DNA of 64,000 nt from Pseudomonas pisciculturae. Its GTDB lineage: Bacteria > Pseudomonadota > Gammaproteobacteria > Pseudomonadales > Pseudomonadaceae. The number at the start of each line of letters is the position of its first letter. Position 1 is the stretch's first letter. The stretch is from NCBI RefSeq assembly GCF_015461805.1, contig NZ_JACVZE010000008.1:1-64000 (forward strand). Direction: 5' to 3'. The notes below the pieces were generated by a model. It did not search any database. It saw only the letters and a program-made list of their open reading frames with translations, and was not told where the DNA came from. Positions 1 through 10,239 of this stretch are shown piece by piece. A program made the position numbers and the translations under genes.

Positions 1-55
1 CGAGCACCATACTGGCTGCCTTGAGTTTGAATTCACTGGAATAAGATTTGCGCAT
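1..55 (-). CDS. IS3-family transposase OrfA, 5' end only
   Basis: Only the first 18 codons lie in the window; the gene runs off the left edge. The visible start, MRKSYSSEFKLKAASMVL, is the typical beginning of an IS3-family OrfA, the helix-turn-helix protein made together with the OrfB integrase by frameshifting. The start ATG is at 53-55. The terminal inverted repeat of the element follows about 50 bases upstream, as expected. The family call rests on this short N-terminus plus the terminal repeat; the exact IS cannot be named. Confidence 0.75.
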   Translation of the reverse strand, partial: MRKSYSSEFKLKAASMVL

Positions 56-127
56 ATTCAAAACACCTCAAATTTAGGCGCCATCATAGCGCCCGATTAA
101 AGTGTCCAAAATCATTAGGCCAGATCA
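1..127 (-). mobile_element. Left end of an IS3-family insertion sequence
   Basis: On the minus strand the element would begin TGATCTGGCCTAATGATTTT at about 127 and run leftwards through a short leader into the transposase start at 55. IS3-family ends are typically TG...CA, which fits. The sequence right of 127 is a REP palindrome missing its first bases, so the element appears inserted into, or abutting, a REP. The outer boundary could be off by a few bases because the target duplication cannot be seen from one end. Confidence 0.65.
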
Positions 128-147
128 AGCCCCCTCCCACATTGGGT
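128..147 (-). repeat. Truncated REP sequence
   Basis: The bases AGCCCCCTCCCACATT match the distal part of the REP found intact elsewhere in the window (for example 10171-10195). The GGGAGCA part that should precede them is replaced by the IS end. Confidence 0.55.
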
Positions 148-177
148 TTGCGGTGGTCTGTAGATCAGCGCTTACTG

Positions 178-1440
178 TCAGAGCAACGAAATCGGGTAAC
201 TGATAAAGACCCGATTCTCATCAAACTCGTTATTACTGAAATCCCGACGCATGGTCGCATTGCGCCAGCGCACGTTCAGGTTCTTCAACGCACCACTCTG
301 CACCGTATACGCCAACTCCGACTCCCGGCCCCATTCCTTGCCGTCGGTAATCGCGCCGGTGTGCACGTTACTGCCGCTGATATAGCGGTTCATCATGGTC
401 AGCCCCGGAATGCCCAGCACCACGAAGTTGAAGTCATGGCGCACCTGCCAGGATTTTTCCTTGGCGTTGTCGTAGCTGGCGTTGTAGCTGTCGTTGGCCA
501 GTGTGCCGCCGCTGGTGCCATTAACCTTCATCCAAGCGCTGTCGCCGGTGAGTTTCTGCAAGCCGACATAGAAGGTGTTGCCGTTGTATTTGGCCGAGAG
601 CAGGGCAAACGCGGTCTTGTTATCGAGGTCGCCGGCCAGGGCGCTGCCGTCTTCCTTGCCGGTGAAGAAGCCGAGGTTGGCGCCCAGGGTCCAGTCGCCC
701 ACGGGCTGGCTGTGGGTGAGGTTGAAATACTGCTGCTGGTAGATATCGGTCAGCTCGGCGTACCACACGCCAACCTGGGTGCGTTTGTCGTTGAAGGTGT
801 ATTCGCCGCCACCGAAGTTGAAACGGTCGGAGGTGAAGGCGGCTTTGCCGTTCATGAACATGTCTTCCATGCTCGCGTCGTTGCGCGGGCTGTTGCCGCG
901 AAACTGGCCGCCGTAGAGGTTCAGGCCGGCGATTTCATTCGACGTCACCTGGCCGCCACGAAAGGTCTGGGGCAGGGAGCGGCCATCGTCGGAGCGCAGG
1001 ATTGGCAGCACCGGCATCCATTCGCCGACCTTCAGTTCGGTCTTCGACAGCTTGGTTTTCAGCGCCACGCCCAGGCGGCCGAAGTTATCGGCGGGGCGGC
1101 CGTCATCGTGCACGGGCAACAGTTGAGTACCGGCAGTGCCTTTGCCACCGTCGAGTTTTTGCGAATACAGGCCCAGCACATCAATGCCGAAGCCAACGGT
1201 ACCTTGGGTGAAGCCTGACTTGGCATCGAGGATGAAGTTTTGCGTCCACTCTTCGGCCTTGGCCTGAGGGTTGGTGTCGTTGGTGAAATTGCGGTTGAAG
1301 TAGGCGTTGCGCAGGTTGAGGGTGGCTTTGGCGTCTTCGACAAAGCCATCGGCCTGGGCGCTGAGGGGGAGGGTGAAGGCGAGGCTGCCAAAACTGATAA
1401 AACCCAGACGTGCGCAGGAATTGCGGGCGAATTGACTCAC
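178..1440 (-). CDS. OprD-family outer-membrane porin
   Basis: The 420-residue protein has an N-terminal signal peptide ending near SAQA (residues 27-30). After it comes the OprD-family opening GFVEDAKATLNLRNAYFNRNF, and the usual mix of short amphipathic strands continues to a C-terminal ...VFISYPISLL. OprD porins form 18-stranded beta-barrels that admit carboxylate-bearing small molecules such as basic amino acids or sugar acids. The start is GTG at 1440, with AGGGAG about 8 bases before it. A FadR-type operator-like palindrome lies 45 bases upstream, which suggests control by a GntR/FadR repressor and perhaps a sugar-acid or aromatic-acid substrate. The substrate cannot be read from sequence. 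Confidence 0.9.
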   Translation of the reverse strand: MSQFARNSCARLGFISFGSLAFTLPLSAQADGFVEDAKATLNLRNAYFNRNFTNDTNPQAKAEEWTQNFILDAKSGFTQGTVGFGIDVLGLYSQKLDGGKGTAGTQLLPVHDDGRPADNFGRLGVALKTKLSKTELKVGEWMPVLPILRSDDGRSLPQTFRGGQVTSNEIAGLNLYGGQFRGNSPRNDASMEDMFMNGKAAFTSDRFNFGGGEYTFNDKRTQVGVWYAELTDIYQQQYFNLTHSQPVGDWTLGANLGFFTGKEDGSALAGDLDNKTAFALLSAKYNGNTFYVGLQKLTGDSAWMKVNGTSGGTLANDSYNASYDNAKEKSWQVRHDFNFVVLGIPGLTMMNRYISGSNVHTGAITDGKEWGRESELAYTVQSGALKNLNVRWRNATMRRDFSNNEFDENRVFISYPISLL

Positions 1441-1474
1441 AGTGAAGCTCCCTTTCTTTTGTTGTTTTTATTAT

Positions 1475-1496
1475 TTGTCATACGTTGTCGTACAAC
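1475..1496. promoter_or_regulatory. FadR/GntR-type operator upstream of the porin
   Basis: GTTGTCGTACAAC (1484-1496) is a perfect inverted repeat. Its core TTGTCGTACAA fits the FadR-subfamily consensus TNGTNNNACNA exactly. An overlapping near-match TTGTCATACGT starts at 1475. The position just upstream of the porin start fits a repressor site. No GntR gene is visible in the window. Confidence 0.5.
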
Positions 1497-1590
1497 ATTG
1501 GAGGTGATATTTGCGAGGTTTTGGTGAAGTGTCAAGCAGAAGTTATACGATGACTTTGCTGGCGATGATCTAAAGCGGGGCACGGTCAAA

Positions 1591-1675
1591 GTGGGAGCTG
1601 GCTTGCCTGCGATAGCATCGGCGCGGTGTTTCTGGCAGACCGCATCGTCTGCATCGCAGGCAAGCCAGCTCCCAC
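1591..1675. repeat. REPIN (two inverted REPs)
   Basis: GTGGGAGCTGGCTTGCCTGC at 1591 is mirrored by GCAGGCAAGCCAGCTCCCAC ending at 1675. This forms a long hairpin between the porin gene and copD. Confidence 0.85.
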
Positions 1676-1702
1676 AGTTGATTGCATTTCAAAGAGGGGA
1701 CG

Positions 1703-2560
1703 TCAGTTGGCCATGACCATCGGTGGCAGGGTTCCTAGTAGAGAAACCGCCGCCACTGCCGCAATCCCCAACAGCCACTCCAGCATCACACTGGCCTTCA
1801 AACTGCCTACACGCTCGTCACAACGCTCGATCCGCAACCGGTTCAACAGCGCCAGTGCCAACATCCCGAGCACCAGCATCACCTTGATCAACAGAATCAA
1901 CGCAAACCCGCTGAACAGCGGGGTGGGCCACAACTGCCCGGTCAGCACGCGCACGTTGATCAAGCCAGTGACCAGCAGCCCGGCCACCAAGCCATACCCC
2001 ACACCGCTGAACCGTCGAAGGGTCGGCTCCAGCGCATGGCCTTGCGGTTGACGCAGGATCAACACCAGTAACAACAACCCGCCAAGCCACGCGCCCACGC
2101 AGGCCAGATGCACCACCTGATTGAGAATCAGCAGTTGCCCGCTGAGCCCATCGAGCATGGCGCCATGGCCAACCGGGGCCAGGGTTGCCAGCAGCAGGGC
2201 GAGCACGGGCAGTCGCAGTGCCGGCCAGGGCCTGGCCAGCACGATCACCAGTAACAGGTTGAGCAGCAGATGCCACACCCACACCTGGCCAAAAAACGTC
2301 TTGCCCAGTACCAACTGCACGGTGGCCGGTTGCAGCGCCGCATCCCAACTGCCGGCCATGCTGGCGGTGATCAACAGCAGCCAGGTCACGCCCGATACGA
2401 GCCCGATCCAGGCCAGTGCGCGAGTGATGCGCAACAACTGCCGGTCCAGTCTTGGCTGTGCTTCAACGCCCAGCAGCCAGGGCCTGAACAAGCAGGCCCC
2501 GAACATCAGCAACACAACGATGAAATGCACAAAACGGCACAGCACCAGCAGGGTCGCCAT
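1703..2560 (-). CDS. copD: CopD-family copper resistance membrane protein
   Basis: The 285-residue protein is almost entirely hydrophobic, with about eight membrane segments, and matches the CopD family (PcoD/YebZ type). CopD works with periplasmic CopC to move copper across the inner membrane. Conserved histidines within the helices (for example in CRFVHFIV near the N-terminus and LNQVVHLACVGAW mid-protein) are of the kind proposed to bind metal. It starts 3 bases after the copC stop, so the two are translationally linked in the order copC-copD. No copA, copB or copRS lies nearby, so this is the minimal CopCD pair, more likely copper uptake or homeostasis than full resistance. Confidence 0.9.
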   Translation of the reverse strand: MATLLVLCRFVHFIVVLLMFGACLFRPWLLGVEAQPRLDRQLLRITRALAWIGLVSGVTWLLLITASMAGSWDAALQPATVQLVLGKTFFGQVWVWHLLLNLLLVIVLARPWPALRLPVLALLLATLAPVGHGAMLDGLSGQLLILNQVVHLACVGAWLGGLLLLVLILRQPQGHALEPTLRRFSGVGYGLVAGLLVTGLINVRVLTGQLWPTPLFSGFALILLIKVMLVLGMLALALLNRLRIERCDERVGSLKASVMLEWLLGIAAVAAVSLLGTLPPMVMAN

Positions 2561-2563
2561 GGG

Positions 2564-2929
2564 TTATTGGCCGACCTTGAAGCTGTATTCACCGTTGCTC
2601 TTGTGGGTGTCGACCGACACCGCGTTCCACACCACCTTGTAGGTGCCGGTGGCCAGTGGTGCGGCAGGCGTGACCACCAGGGTTTTCTTGTCGGCGTCTG
2701 GGGTTTGCAGGCCTTGGATGGCGACTTCGGTGCCGTCCTTGCTCAGGGACACTTTGGTAAAGGTGGCTTCTACGCCTTCGCTGAAGGTCAGGCGCAGATC
2801 CGCAGGCGCGGCGACGGTGCTGTCGGCGGCGGGCGTTGCGGTTTTCAAGTGGGCGTGGGCGAAAGCCGCCGAAGCGCCTAATAGGGAGGCGAGCAGGGTG
2901 ACGGTGGTCAGGGTCTTTTTGATCAACAT
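2564..2929 (-). CDS. copC: Periplasmic copper-binding protein CopC
   Basis: The 121-residue protein has a signal peptide cleaved after ASAAFA, leaving a mature N-terminus starting HAHLKTATPA. The N-terminal histidine is a copper ligand in CopC proteins. The remainder is one CopC/YobA immunoglobulin-like domain ending in the typical WNAVSVDTHKSNGEYSFKV. The methionine-rich Cu(I) loop of classical Pseudomonas CopC is not evident, so it probably binds only Cu(II). It is the first gene of copC-copD and is divergent from the TetR-type gene at 3048. Confidence 0.93.
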   Translation of the reverse strand: MLIKKTLTTVTLLASLLGASAAFAHAHLKTATPAADSTVAAPADLRLTFSEGVEATFTKVSLSKDGTEVAIQGLQTPDADKKTLVVTPAAPLATGTYKVVWNAVSVDTHKSNGEYSFKVGQ

Positions 2930-3047
2930 TGTTCAATACCAATCAATGGGGGCAGAAGCGGGCAGTGTACGAAGTTTTAGTATGGCCTGTCGCCGCGATC
3001 TAGAGCCGGTGGTAGTCTCTAACCCTAGTTGTTGTCAGGGAGCCCTT

Positions 3048-3668
3048 ATGGGCAATCACAAGATCGGAATTCGCCGGGTCAACGTCGAAAAAATCCTACT
3101 GGCGGCGGAGAAAATCTTCGCCGAGAAAGGCTATGGCAGCACCGCCATGGCCGATATCGCCGAAGAAGCGCAACTGCCGCGCTCCAACCTGCATTACTAC
3201 TTCACCACCAAGAGCGAACTGTACAGCGCTGTGCTGTTCGACCTGCTGGAATTGTGGAAACAGGACGCCCTGAGTTTTGAGACCTTCGATGACCCACGCG
3301 TGGTGCTCAGCAGCTACATCCGCGCCAAGATGCAGCGCTCGCGCACGCGGCCCTATGGTTCGAAAGTCTGGGCCAATGAAATCATCCACGGTGCGCCTAC
3401 CCTGGGCGAAGCGCTGGATGAAAGCCTGTACGACTGGGCCAAGATGAAGGAAGCGAAAATTCGCCAATGGGTGGAAGACAAACGCATCCTGGCGGTAGAA
3501 CCGTCGAGCCTGCTGTATATGATTTGGGCGTCGACGCAGCACTATGCTGACTTTGATCATCAGGTGAAGATTTTGAATGATCACCAGCCGTTGTCGGATA
3601 TGCAGTTTGAGCGGGCGATTCAGACGGTGACGGGGGTGATTTTGCGCGGGATTGGACTGGAGCCTTGA
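3048..3668 (+). CDS. TetR-family regulator (RutR-like)
   Basis: The 206-residue protein has an N-terminal TetR helix-turn-helix (EKIFAEKGYGSTAMADIAEEA, then LPRSNLHYYFTTKSELY, residues about 20-60) and a C-terminal domain like that of RutR/YcdC. It reads MGNHKIGIRRVNVEKILL from ATG 3048, with AGGGAG 8 bases upstream. Longer in-frame extensions upstream lack a ribosome site. It lies next to the preTA-hydA pyrimidine-degradation genes, and RutR-type proteins sense uracil or thymine. Control of this cluster is therefore the likely job, by inference from family and position. Confidence 0.85.
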   Translation: MGNHKIGIRRVNVEKILLAAEKIFAEKGYGSTAMADIAEEAQLPRSNLHYYFTTKSELYSAVLFDLLELWKQDALSFETFDDPRVVLSSYIRAKMQRSRTRPYGSKVWANEIIHGAPTLGEALDESLYDWAKMKEAKIRQWVEDKRILAVEPSSLLYMIWASTQHYADFDHQVKILNDHQPLSDMQFERAIQTVTGVILRGIGLEP

Positions 3669-3692
3669 GGTGTGTGGTGAGGCTGATAGCCT

Positions 3693-3770
3693 CATCGGGG
3701 GCAAGCCCCCTCCCACATTTGGGTTTGTGAACACGGTCAAATGTGGGAGCTGGCTTGCCTGCGATAGCGG
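3693..3770. repeat. Pair of inverted REPs
   Basis: ATCGGGGGCAAGCCCCCTCC (from 3693) and ATGTGGGAGCTGGCTTGCCT (from 3741) are two different REP variants facing each other. They lie between the convergent tetR-like gene and preA. Confidence 0.8.
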
Positions 3771-3779
3771 TCTGAAGGC

Positions 3780-5054
3780 CTACACCGCTTCCCGATAAGG
3801 ATTACGCGGATCCTGCGTCCAATTCAAAAACGGCTTGCCGGTATCCATCGGCACCATCTCGATACAGTCCGCCACCGGGCAGGTGATCTGGCACAGGTTG
3901 CAGCCCACACATTCATCATCGATCACCTCGTATTTGTGCGTGCCATCTGCCTGTTTCAAGCTCGCAATCGCTTGGTGCGAGGTGTCCTCACAGGCAATGT
4001 GGCAACGCCCACAGCCAATACAGGCCTCTTGGTCGATCTTCGCGATCACCTGATAGTTGATGTCCAGGTACTTCCAGTCCGTGGTATTGCCCACCGCCCG
4101 CCCGGAAAATTCCTGCAGGCTGGTGTAGCCCTGGCTGTCCATCCAGCGCGACAGCCCGTCCTTCATCTCTTCCACAATCCGAAACCCATGCAGCATCGCC
4201 GCCGTGCACACCTGCACCGCGCCGCAGCCCAGCGCAACGAATTCGGCTGCATCGCGCCAGTTGCCGATGCCGCCAATGCCGCAGATCGGCAGGCCCTGGG
4301 TTTGCGGGTCGCGGGCAATTTCGGCGACCATGTTCAGCGCGATCGGCTTGACCGCTGAGCCGCAATAACCGCCGTGGGTGCTTTGAGTACCCACCATCGG
4401 CAGGGCGACCATGCGCTCCAGGTCGACGCTGGTGATGGAGTTGATGGTGTTGATCAGCGACACGGCATCCGCGCCGCCGCGATAGGCCGCCCGCGCCGCC
4501 ACGCGAATGTCGGTGATGTTCGGCGTGAGCTTGACGATCACCGGCAGCGAGCAATAGGTCTTGCACCAGCGCGTCACCTGTTCGACATACTCCGGCACCT
4601 GGCCCACCGCTGCACCCATGCCGCGCTCGGGCATGCCGTGGGGGCAGCCGAAGTTCAGTTCGATGCCATCGCAACCGGTGGCTTCCACCAGCGGCAGGAT
4701 GTTTTTCCAGGACTCCTCCACACACGGCACCATCAGCGACACGATCAGCGCGCGGTCGGGCCAGTCTTTTTTCACCTGGGTGATTTCCCGCAGGTTGATC
4801 TCCAGGGAACGGTCGGTGATCAGCTCGATATTATTGATGCCCAGTACTTCACGGTTGGCGCCGTAGTGGGCCGAGTAGCGGGATGACACGTTGACCGCCG
4901 CCGGGTCTTCACCGAGGGTTTTCCACACCACGCCGCCCCAGCCTGCTTCGAAGGCGCGCACTACGTTGTAGGCCTTGTCGGTGGGCGGCGCAGAGGCCAG
5001 CCAGAAGGGGTTAGGGGCTTTGATACCGGCGAACACAATCGAGAGATCGGCCAT
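3780..5054 (-). CDS. preA: NAD-dependent dihydropyrimidine dehydrogenase, subunit PreA
   Basis: This 424-residue subunit carries the FMN-binding TIM barrel of dihydroorotate/dihydropyrimidine dehydrogenases, starting MADLSIVFAGIKAPNPFWLAS and including the active-site cysteine region NFGCPHGMPERGMG (around residue 150). A C-terminal ferredoxin domain has two 4Fe-4S motifs, CIGCGRCHIAC and CVGCNLCQITC. With PreT it reduces uracil or thymine to the dihydropyrimidine in the cytoplasm. The start at 5054 overlaps the preT stop by one base (TAATG), so the two are translationally coupled. A longer in-frame extension lies inside preT and is rejected. Confidence 0.95.
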   Translation of the reverse strand: MADLSIVFAGIKAPNPFWLASAPPTDKAYNVVRAFEAGWGGVVWKTLGEDPAAVNVSSRYSAHYGANREVLGINNIELITDRSLEINLREITQVKKDWPDRALIVSLMVPCVEESWKNILPLVEATGCDGIELNFGCPHGMPERGMGAAVGQVPEYVEQVTRWCKTYCSLPVIVKLTPNITDIRVAARAAYRGGADAVSLINTINSITSVDLERMVALPMVGTQSTHGGYCGSAVKPIALNMVAEIARDPQTQGLPICGIGGIGNWRDAAEFVALGCGAVQVCTAAMLHGFRIVEEMKDGLSRWMDSQGYTSLQEFSGRAVGNTTDWKYLDINYQVIAKIDQEACIGCGRCHIACEDTSHQAIASLKQADGTHKYEVIDDECVGCNLCQITCPVADCIEMVPMDTGKPFLNWTQDPRNPYREAV

Positions 5055-6421
5055 TACGCAGCCTCCACATTCAGCATGAGTTGGGCGTGCATGGCTTCGG
5101 CAGCCAACTTGCCGTGTTGCACGGCTTGCACGGTGAGGTCTTGGCCGAGGCTGACGCAATCGCCGCCGGCATACACCCCGGGAATACTTGTGCGCAGCTG
5201 TTCATCGACGAAGATGCGCTCGCCGACGCGGTGCAGTTGTTGAGCGAGAGGATCGTGCAACGCCTCGCTGTCAAACCCTTGGCCGATGGCCTTGAAGATC
5301 GCATCGGCGGCCAGTTCAAAGGTCTCGCCGGTGGGGTGCAGGCGGCCGTTTTCCATGTGGGTACGCAGGAAGCGCATGCCGCGTACGTGGCCTTTTTCGT
5401 CGAGCAGTACTTCTTCGGGCTGGGCCCAGGTCAGCAGGCGCACCTGATTGGCTTTGGCAATGTCTTGCTCGTGATGAGTGGCGCCCATATCGGCCAGGCC
5501 GCGACGGTACACGAGGTTCACATCACGAGCGCCGAGTCGGGCCATCTGCACGGCCATGTCGATGGCAGTATTACCGGCGCCGAGCACGATGCAGCGGTCG
5601 GCCAGCGGCAGTTGGGTCAGGTCATCGGCCTGGCGCAGTTCGCGAATGTACTCGGTGGCGGCGAGCAGGCCGGGGGCGTCCTCATGGGGCAGGCCGAGTT
5701 GTTTGCTGGCGGCGAGGCCGAGGCCCAGGAACACCGAGTCGAATTGTTGGTGCAGCTCGCTCAGGCTGAGGTTGTCGCCCAGGCGTTGGCCGTGGCGTAT
5801 CTCGATGCCACCGATTTGCAGGAGAAAATCCAGCTCTTTCTGGGCGAAATCATCCACCAGCTTGTACTTGGCGATCCCGTATTCGTTGAGGCCGCCGGCT
5901 TTTTCTCGGGCTTCGAAAATCACCACGTCATGGCCGTGCAAGGCACTTCGATGGGCGCAGGCCAAACCGGCGGGCCCGGCGCCGACCACGGCAATGCGCT
6001 TGCCAGTGGAGGCGGCACGGTGGAAGGGGTGTTCAGTGAAATGCGCGTTGTCTACCGCATAGCGTTGCAGCAAGCCGATCAGCACCGGGGCGCATTCTTC
6101 GGCGTTGTTACGCACGCAGGCTTGCTGGCACAGGATTTCGGTGGGGCACACTCTGGCGCAGCTGCCACCGAGGATGTTGGCCGAGAGGATTTTTTGCGCA
6201 GCGCCTTGCACGTTTTCGGTGTGAATGTTGCGGATGAACGATGGGATATCGATCTCGCTGGGGCATGCGTTCACGCATGGCGCGTCGTAGCAATACAGGC
6301 AGCGCGAGGCTTCCAGTTGGGCCTGGCGGGCGTTGAGGGGGGGCGCCAGGTCGGTGAAGTGGCTGGCGAGGGTAGGGCCATCCTCTAGGGGATGGGGGAG
6401 GTGGGTCAGGGTCTGGATCAC
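5054..6421 (-). CDS. preT: NAD-dependent dihydropyrimidine dehydrogenase, subunit PreT
   Basis: The 455-residue subunit resembles the small subunit of glutamate synthase. It has N-terminal cysteine clusters for iron-sulphur centres (CLYCYDAPCVNACP, then CARVCPTEILCQQAC), an FAD-binding [10 protein letters not shown] near residue 147, and a second dinucleotide site GAGNTAIDMA near residue 285 for NAD(P)H. It passes electrons from NADH to PreA. The start appears to be GTG at 6421, with GTGAGG about 10 bases upstream. It is the first gene of preT-preA, with a REP pair between it and hydA. Confidence 0.94.
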   Translation of the reverse strand: MIQTLTHLPHPLEDGPTLASHFTDLAPPLNARQAQLEASRCLYCYDAPCVNACPSEIDIPSFIRNIHTENVQGAAQKILSANILGGSCARVCPTEILCQQACVRNNAEECAPVLIGLLQRYAVDNAHFTEHPFHRAASTGKRIAVVGAGPAGLACAHRSALHGHDVVIFEAREKAGGLNEYGIAKYKLVDDFAQKELDFLLQIGGIEIRHGQRLGDNLSLSELHQQFDSVFLGLGLAASKQLGLPHEDAPGLLAATEYIRELRQADDLTQLPLADRCIVLGAGNTAIDMAVQMARLGARDVNLVYRRGLADMGATHHEQDIAKANQVRLLTWAQPEEVLLDEKGHVRGMRFLRTHMENGRLHPTGETFELAADAIFKAIGQGFDSEALHDPLAQQLHRVGERIFVDEQLRTSIPGVYAGGDCVSLGQDLTVQAVQHGKLAAEAMHAQLMLNVEAA

Positions 6422-6493
6422 GGGTTTGGCCTCACGGTTATTGAGGTGCTGCCTCTGATGGGCATTGGTTTTTGTGTTGTTTGTACTGGCCTC

Positions 6494-6567
6494 TTCGCGA
6501 GCAAGCCCGCTCCCACATTTTGAATGTGTTCACAAATCGAAATGTGGGAGGGGGCTTGCTCCCGAAG
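6494..6567. repeat. Pair of inverted REPs of different subtype
   Basis: TTCGCGAGCAAGCCCGCTCC (from 6494) belongs to the CGCGAA subtype. ATGTGGGAGGGGGCTTGCTC (from 6542) belongs to the CCCGAA subtype. They form a mixed pair between hydA and preT. Confidence 0.8.
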
Positions 6568-6573
6568 GCGGCT

Positions 6574-8605
<2,032 letters not shown>

Positions 8606-10093
8606 ATGCAACAGAACAGATCGCAAGTCATTGAACGCAACGGCCTGTACGAACTCGACGCCGGCCCCGACGTCCTCGACAGCCCGCGCTACAACCACGA
8701 CATGGCACCGACCAAGGTGCACGAACGAACCTGGAACAAGTGGCATATCACCGCGCTGTGGGTGGGCATGTCGATCTGTGTGCCCACTTACACGCTGGGC
8801 GGGGTGCTCACTGCGTACTTCGGCTTGTCGGTGGGCGAGGCGCTGATGGCGATCTTGCTGGCCAATATCGTGGTGTTGATCCCGCTGACCCTCAATGCGT
8901 TTCCTGGCACCAAGTACGGCATTCCGTTTCCGGTGTTGTTGCGTTCATCGTTCGGCATTCTGGGTTCTAACGTGCCGTGCCTGATTCGGGCGCTGGTGGC
9001 GTGCGGCTGGTTTGGTATTCAGACGATGTTTGGCGGGCTGGCGATCCACCTGTTTTTGGGGTCGATTTTCGAAGGGTGGAAGTCCCTCGGTGGCACCGGT
9101 GAAGTCATCGGTTTCATGATTTTCTGGGTGCTGAACCTGTGGGTGGTGTTGCGCGGCGCCGAGTCGATCAAGCTGTTGGAAACCCTGTCGGCGCCGCTGC
9201 TGGTGGCCGTGGGGATTGGCCTGCTGGTATGGGCGATGCCGAATGTGTCCATCAGCGAGTTGATGGCGATCCCGCCCAAGCGCCCCGAAGGCGCGAGCCT
9301 CACCGGTTACTTCATGGCCGGCCTGACCGCGATGGTGGGGTTCTGGGCGACCTTGTCGCTGAATATTCCGGACTTCAGCCGTTACGCCAAGAGCCAGAAG
9401 GACCAGATACTGGGGCAGATTTTCGGCTTGCCCCTGACCATGTTCCTGTTCGCCTCCCTGGGCGTGATCATGACCGCCGCATCGGTGAAACTGGTGGGTG
9501 TGAGTGTGTCCGACCCGGTGACGTTGATTGGGCATATCCAGAGCCCGGTGTGGGTCGCGGTGGCCATGGCGCTGATTATCGTCGCCACGTTGTCCACCAA
9601 TACCGCGGCGAACATCGTTTCGCCCACCAATGACTTTCAGAACATTGCCCCCAAGCTGATCAACCGCACGACCGCCGTCATCCTCACGGGGCTGGTGGGG
9701 TTGGCGTTGATGGGGCATGAGCTGCTGAAGAAACTGGGGTTGATCGTCTCCGACGTGAGCCTGGAGACGGTCTACTCCAACTGGTTGCTCGGTTACTCAA
9801 GCCTGCTCGGGCCTATCGCCGGGATCATGGTGGTGGACTACTTCATCACCCGCAAACAGCAACTCGACCTGGCCGGTTTGTACCGCGATGACGTGTACCC
9901 GGCGTGGAACTGGAGCGGTTTTATCGCGTTTGGCGTGCCGGTGGTGCTGACGCTTTTGTCGTTGGGCAGTGACGCATTCAGCTGGTTCTACAGCTATGGC
10001 TGGTTTACCGGTTCGGCGTTGGGTGGGCTGCTGTATTACGGCCTGAATGCCAAGCGCGGGGCCAGCCCGGTGCCCGCCAAATCCCAGTTGTGA
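8606..10093 (+). CDS. NCS1-family pyrimidine/hydantoin:cation symporter
   Basis: The 495-residue inner-membrane protein has about twelve membrane segments of the nucleobase:cation symporter-1 family. The family's N-terminal region NKWHITALWVGMSICVPTYTLGG and motifs such as NAFPGTKYGIPFPVLLRSSFG and NIPDFSRYAKS are present. It sits between dihydropyrimidinase and the carbamoylase-type gene, so uracil, thymine or a hydantoin is the likely substrate. The start ATG 8606 follows GTGGAG. It is probably co-expressed with the amidohydrolase at 10240, though a REPIN lies between them. Confidence 0.92.
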   Translation: MQQNRSQVIERNGLYELDAGPDVLDSPRYNHDMAPTKVHERTWNKWHITALWVGMSICVPTYTLGGVLTAYFGLSVGEALMAILLANIVVLIPLTLNAFPGTKYGIPFPVLLRSSFGILGSNVPCLIRALVACGWFGIQTMFGGLAIHLFLGSIFEGWKSLGGTGEVIGFMIFWVLNLWVVLRGAESIKLLETLSAPLLVAVGIGLLVWAMPNVSISELMAIPPKRPEGASLTGYFMAGLTAMVGFWATLSLNIPDFSRYAKSQKDQILGQIFGLPLTMFLFASLGVIMTAASVKLVGVSVSDPVTLIGHIQSPVWVAVAMALIIVATLSTNTAANIVSPTNDFQNIAPKLINRTTAVILTGLVGLALMGHELLKKLGLIVSDVSLETVYSNWLLGYSSLLGPIAGIMVVDYFITRKQQLDLAGLYRDDVYPAWNWSGFIAFGVPVVLTLLSLGSDAFSWFYSYGWFTGSALGGLLYYGLNAKRGASPVPAKSQL

Positions 10094-10103
10094 ATGCGGA
10101 CCA

Positions 10104-10195
10104 GTGTGGGAGGGGGCTTGCTCCCGATAGCGGTGTATCAGCTACAGAGTTATCAACTGAACCACTGCAATCGGGAGCAAGCCCCCTCCCACATT
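10104..10195. repeat. REPIN (two inverted REPs)
   Basis: GTGTGGGAGGGGGCTTGCTC at 10104 is mirrored by ATCGGGAGCAAGCCCCCTCC ending near 10190. This is the same subtype as the repeats that flank the RAYT gene. Confidence 0.88.
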
Positions 10196-10239
10196 TGACC
10201 CGAGTCAAACCATAAGAAATTCAGCTTGAGGAGATCCCC

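Noticed and set aside
5081-6388. Plus-strand frame opposite preT
   Set aside because: It covers almost exactly the coding span of preT, with no motif or ribosome site.
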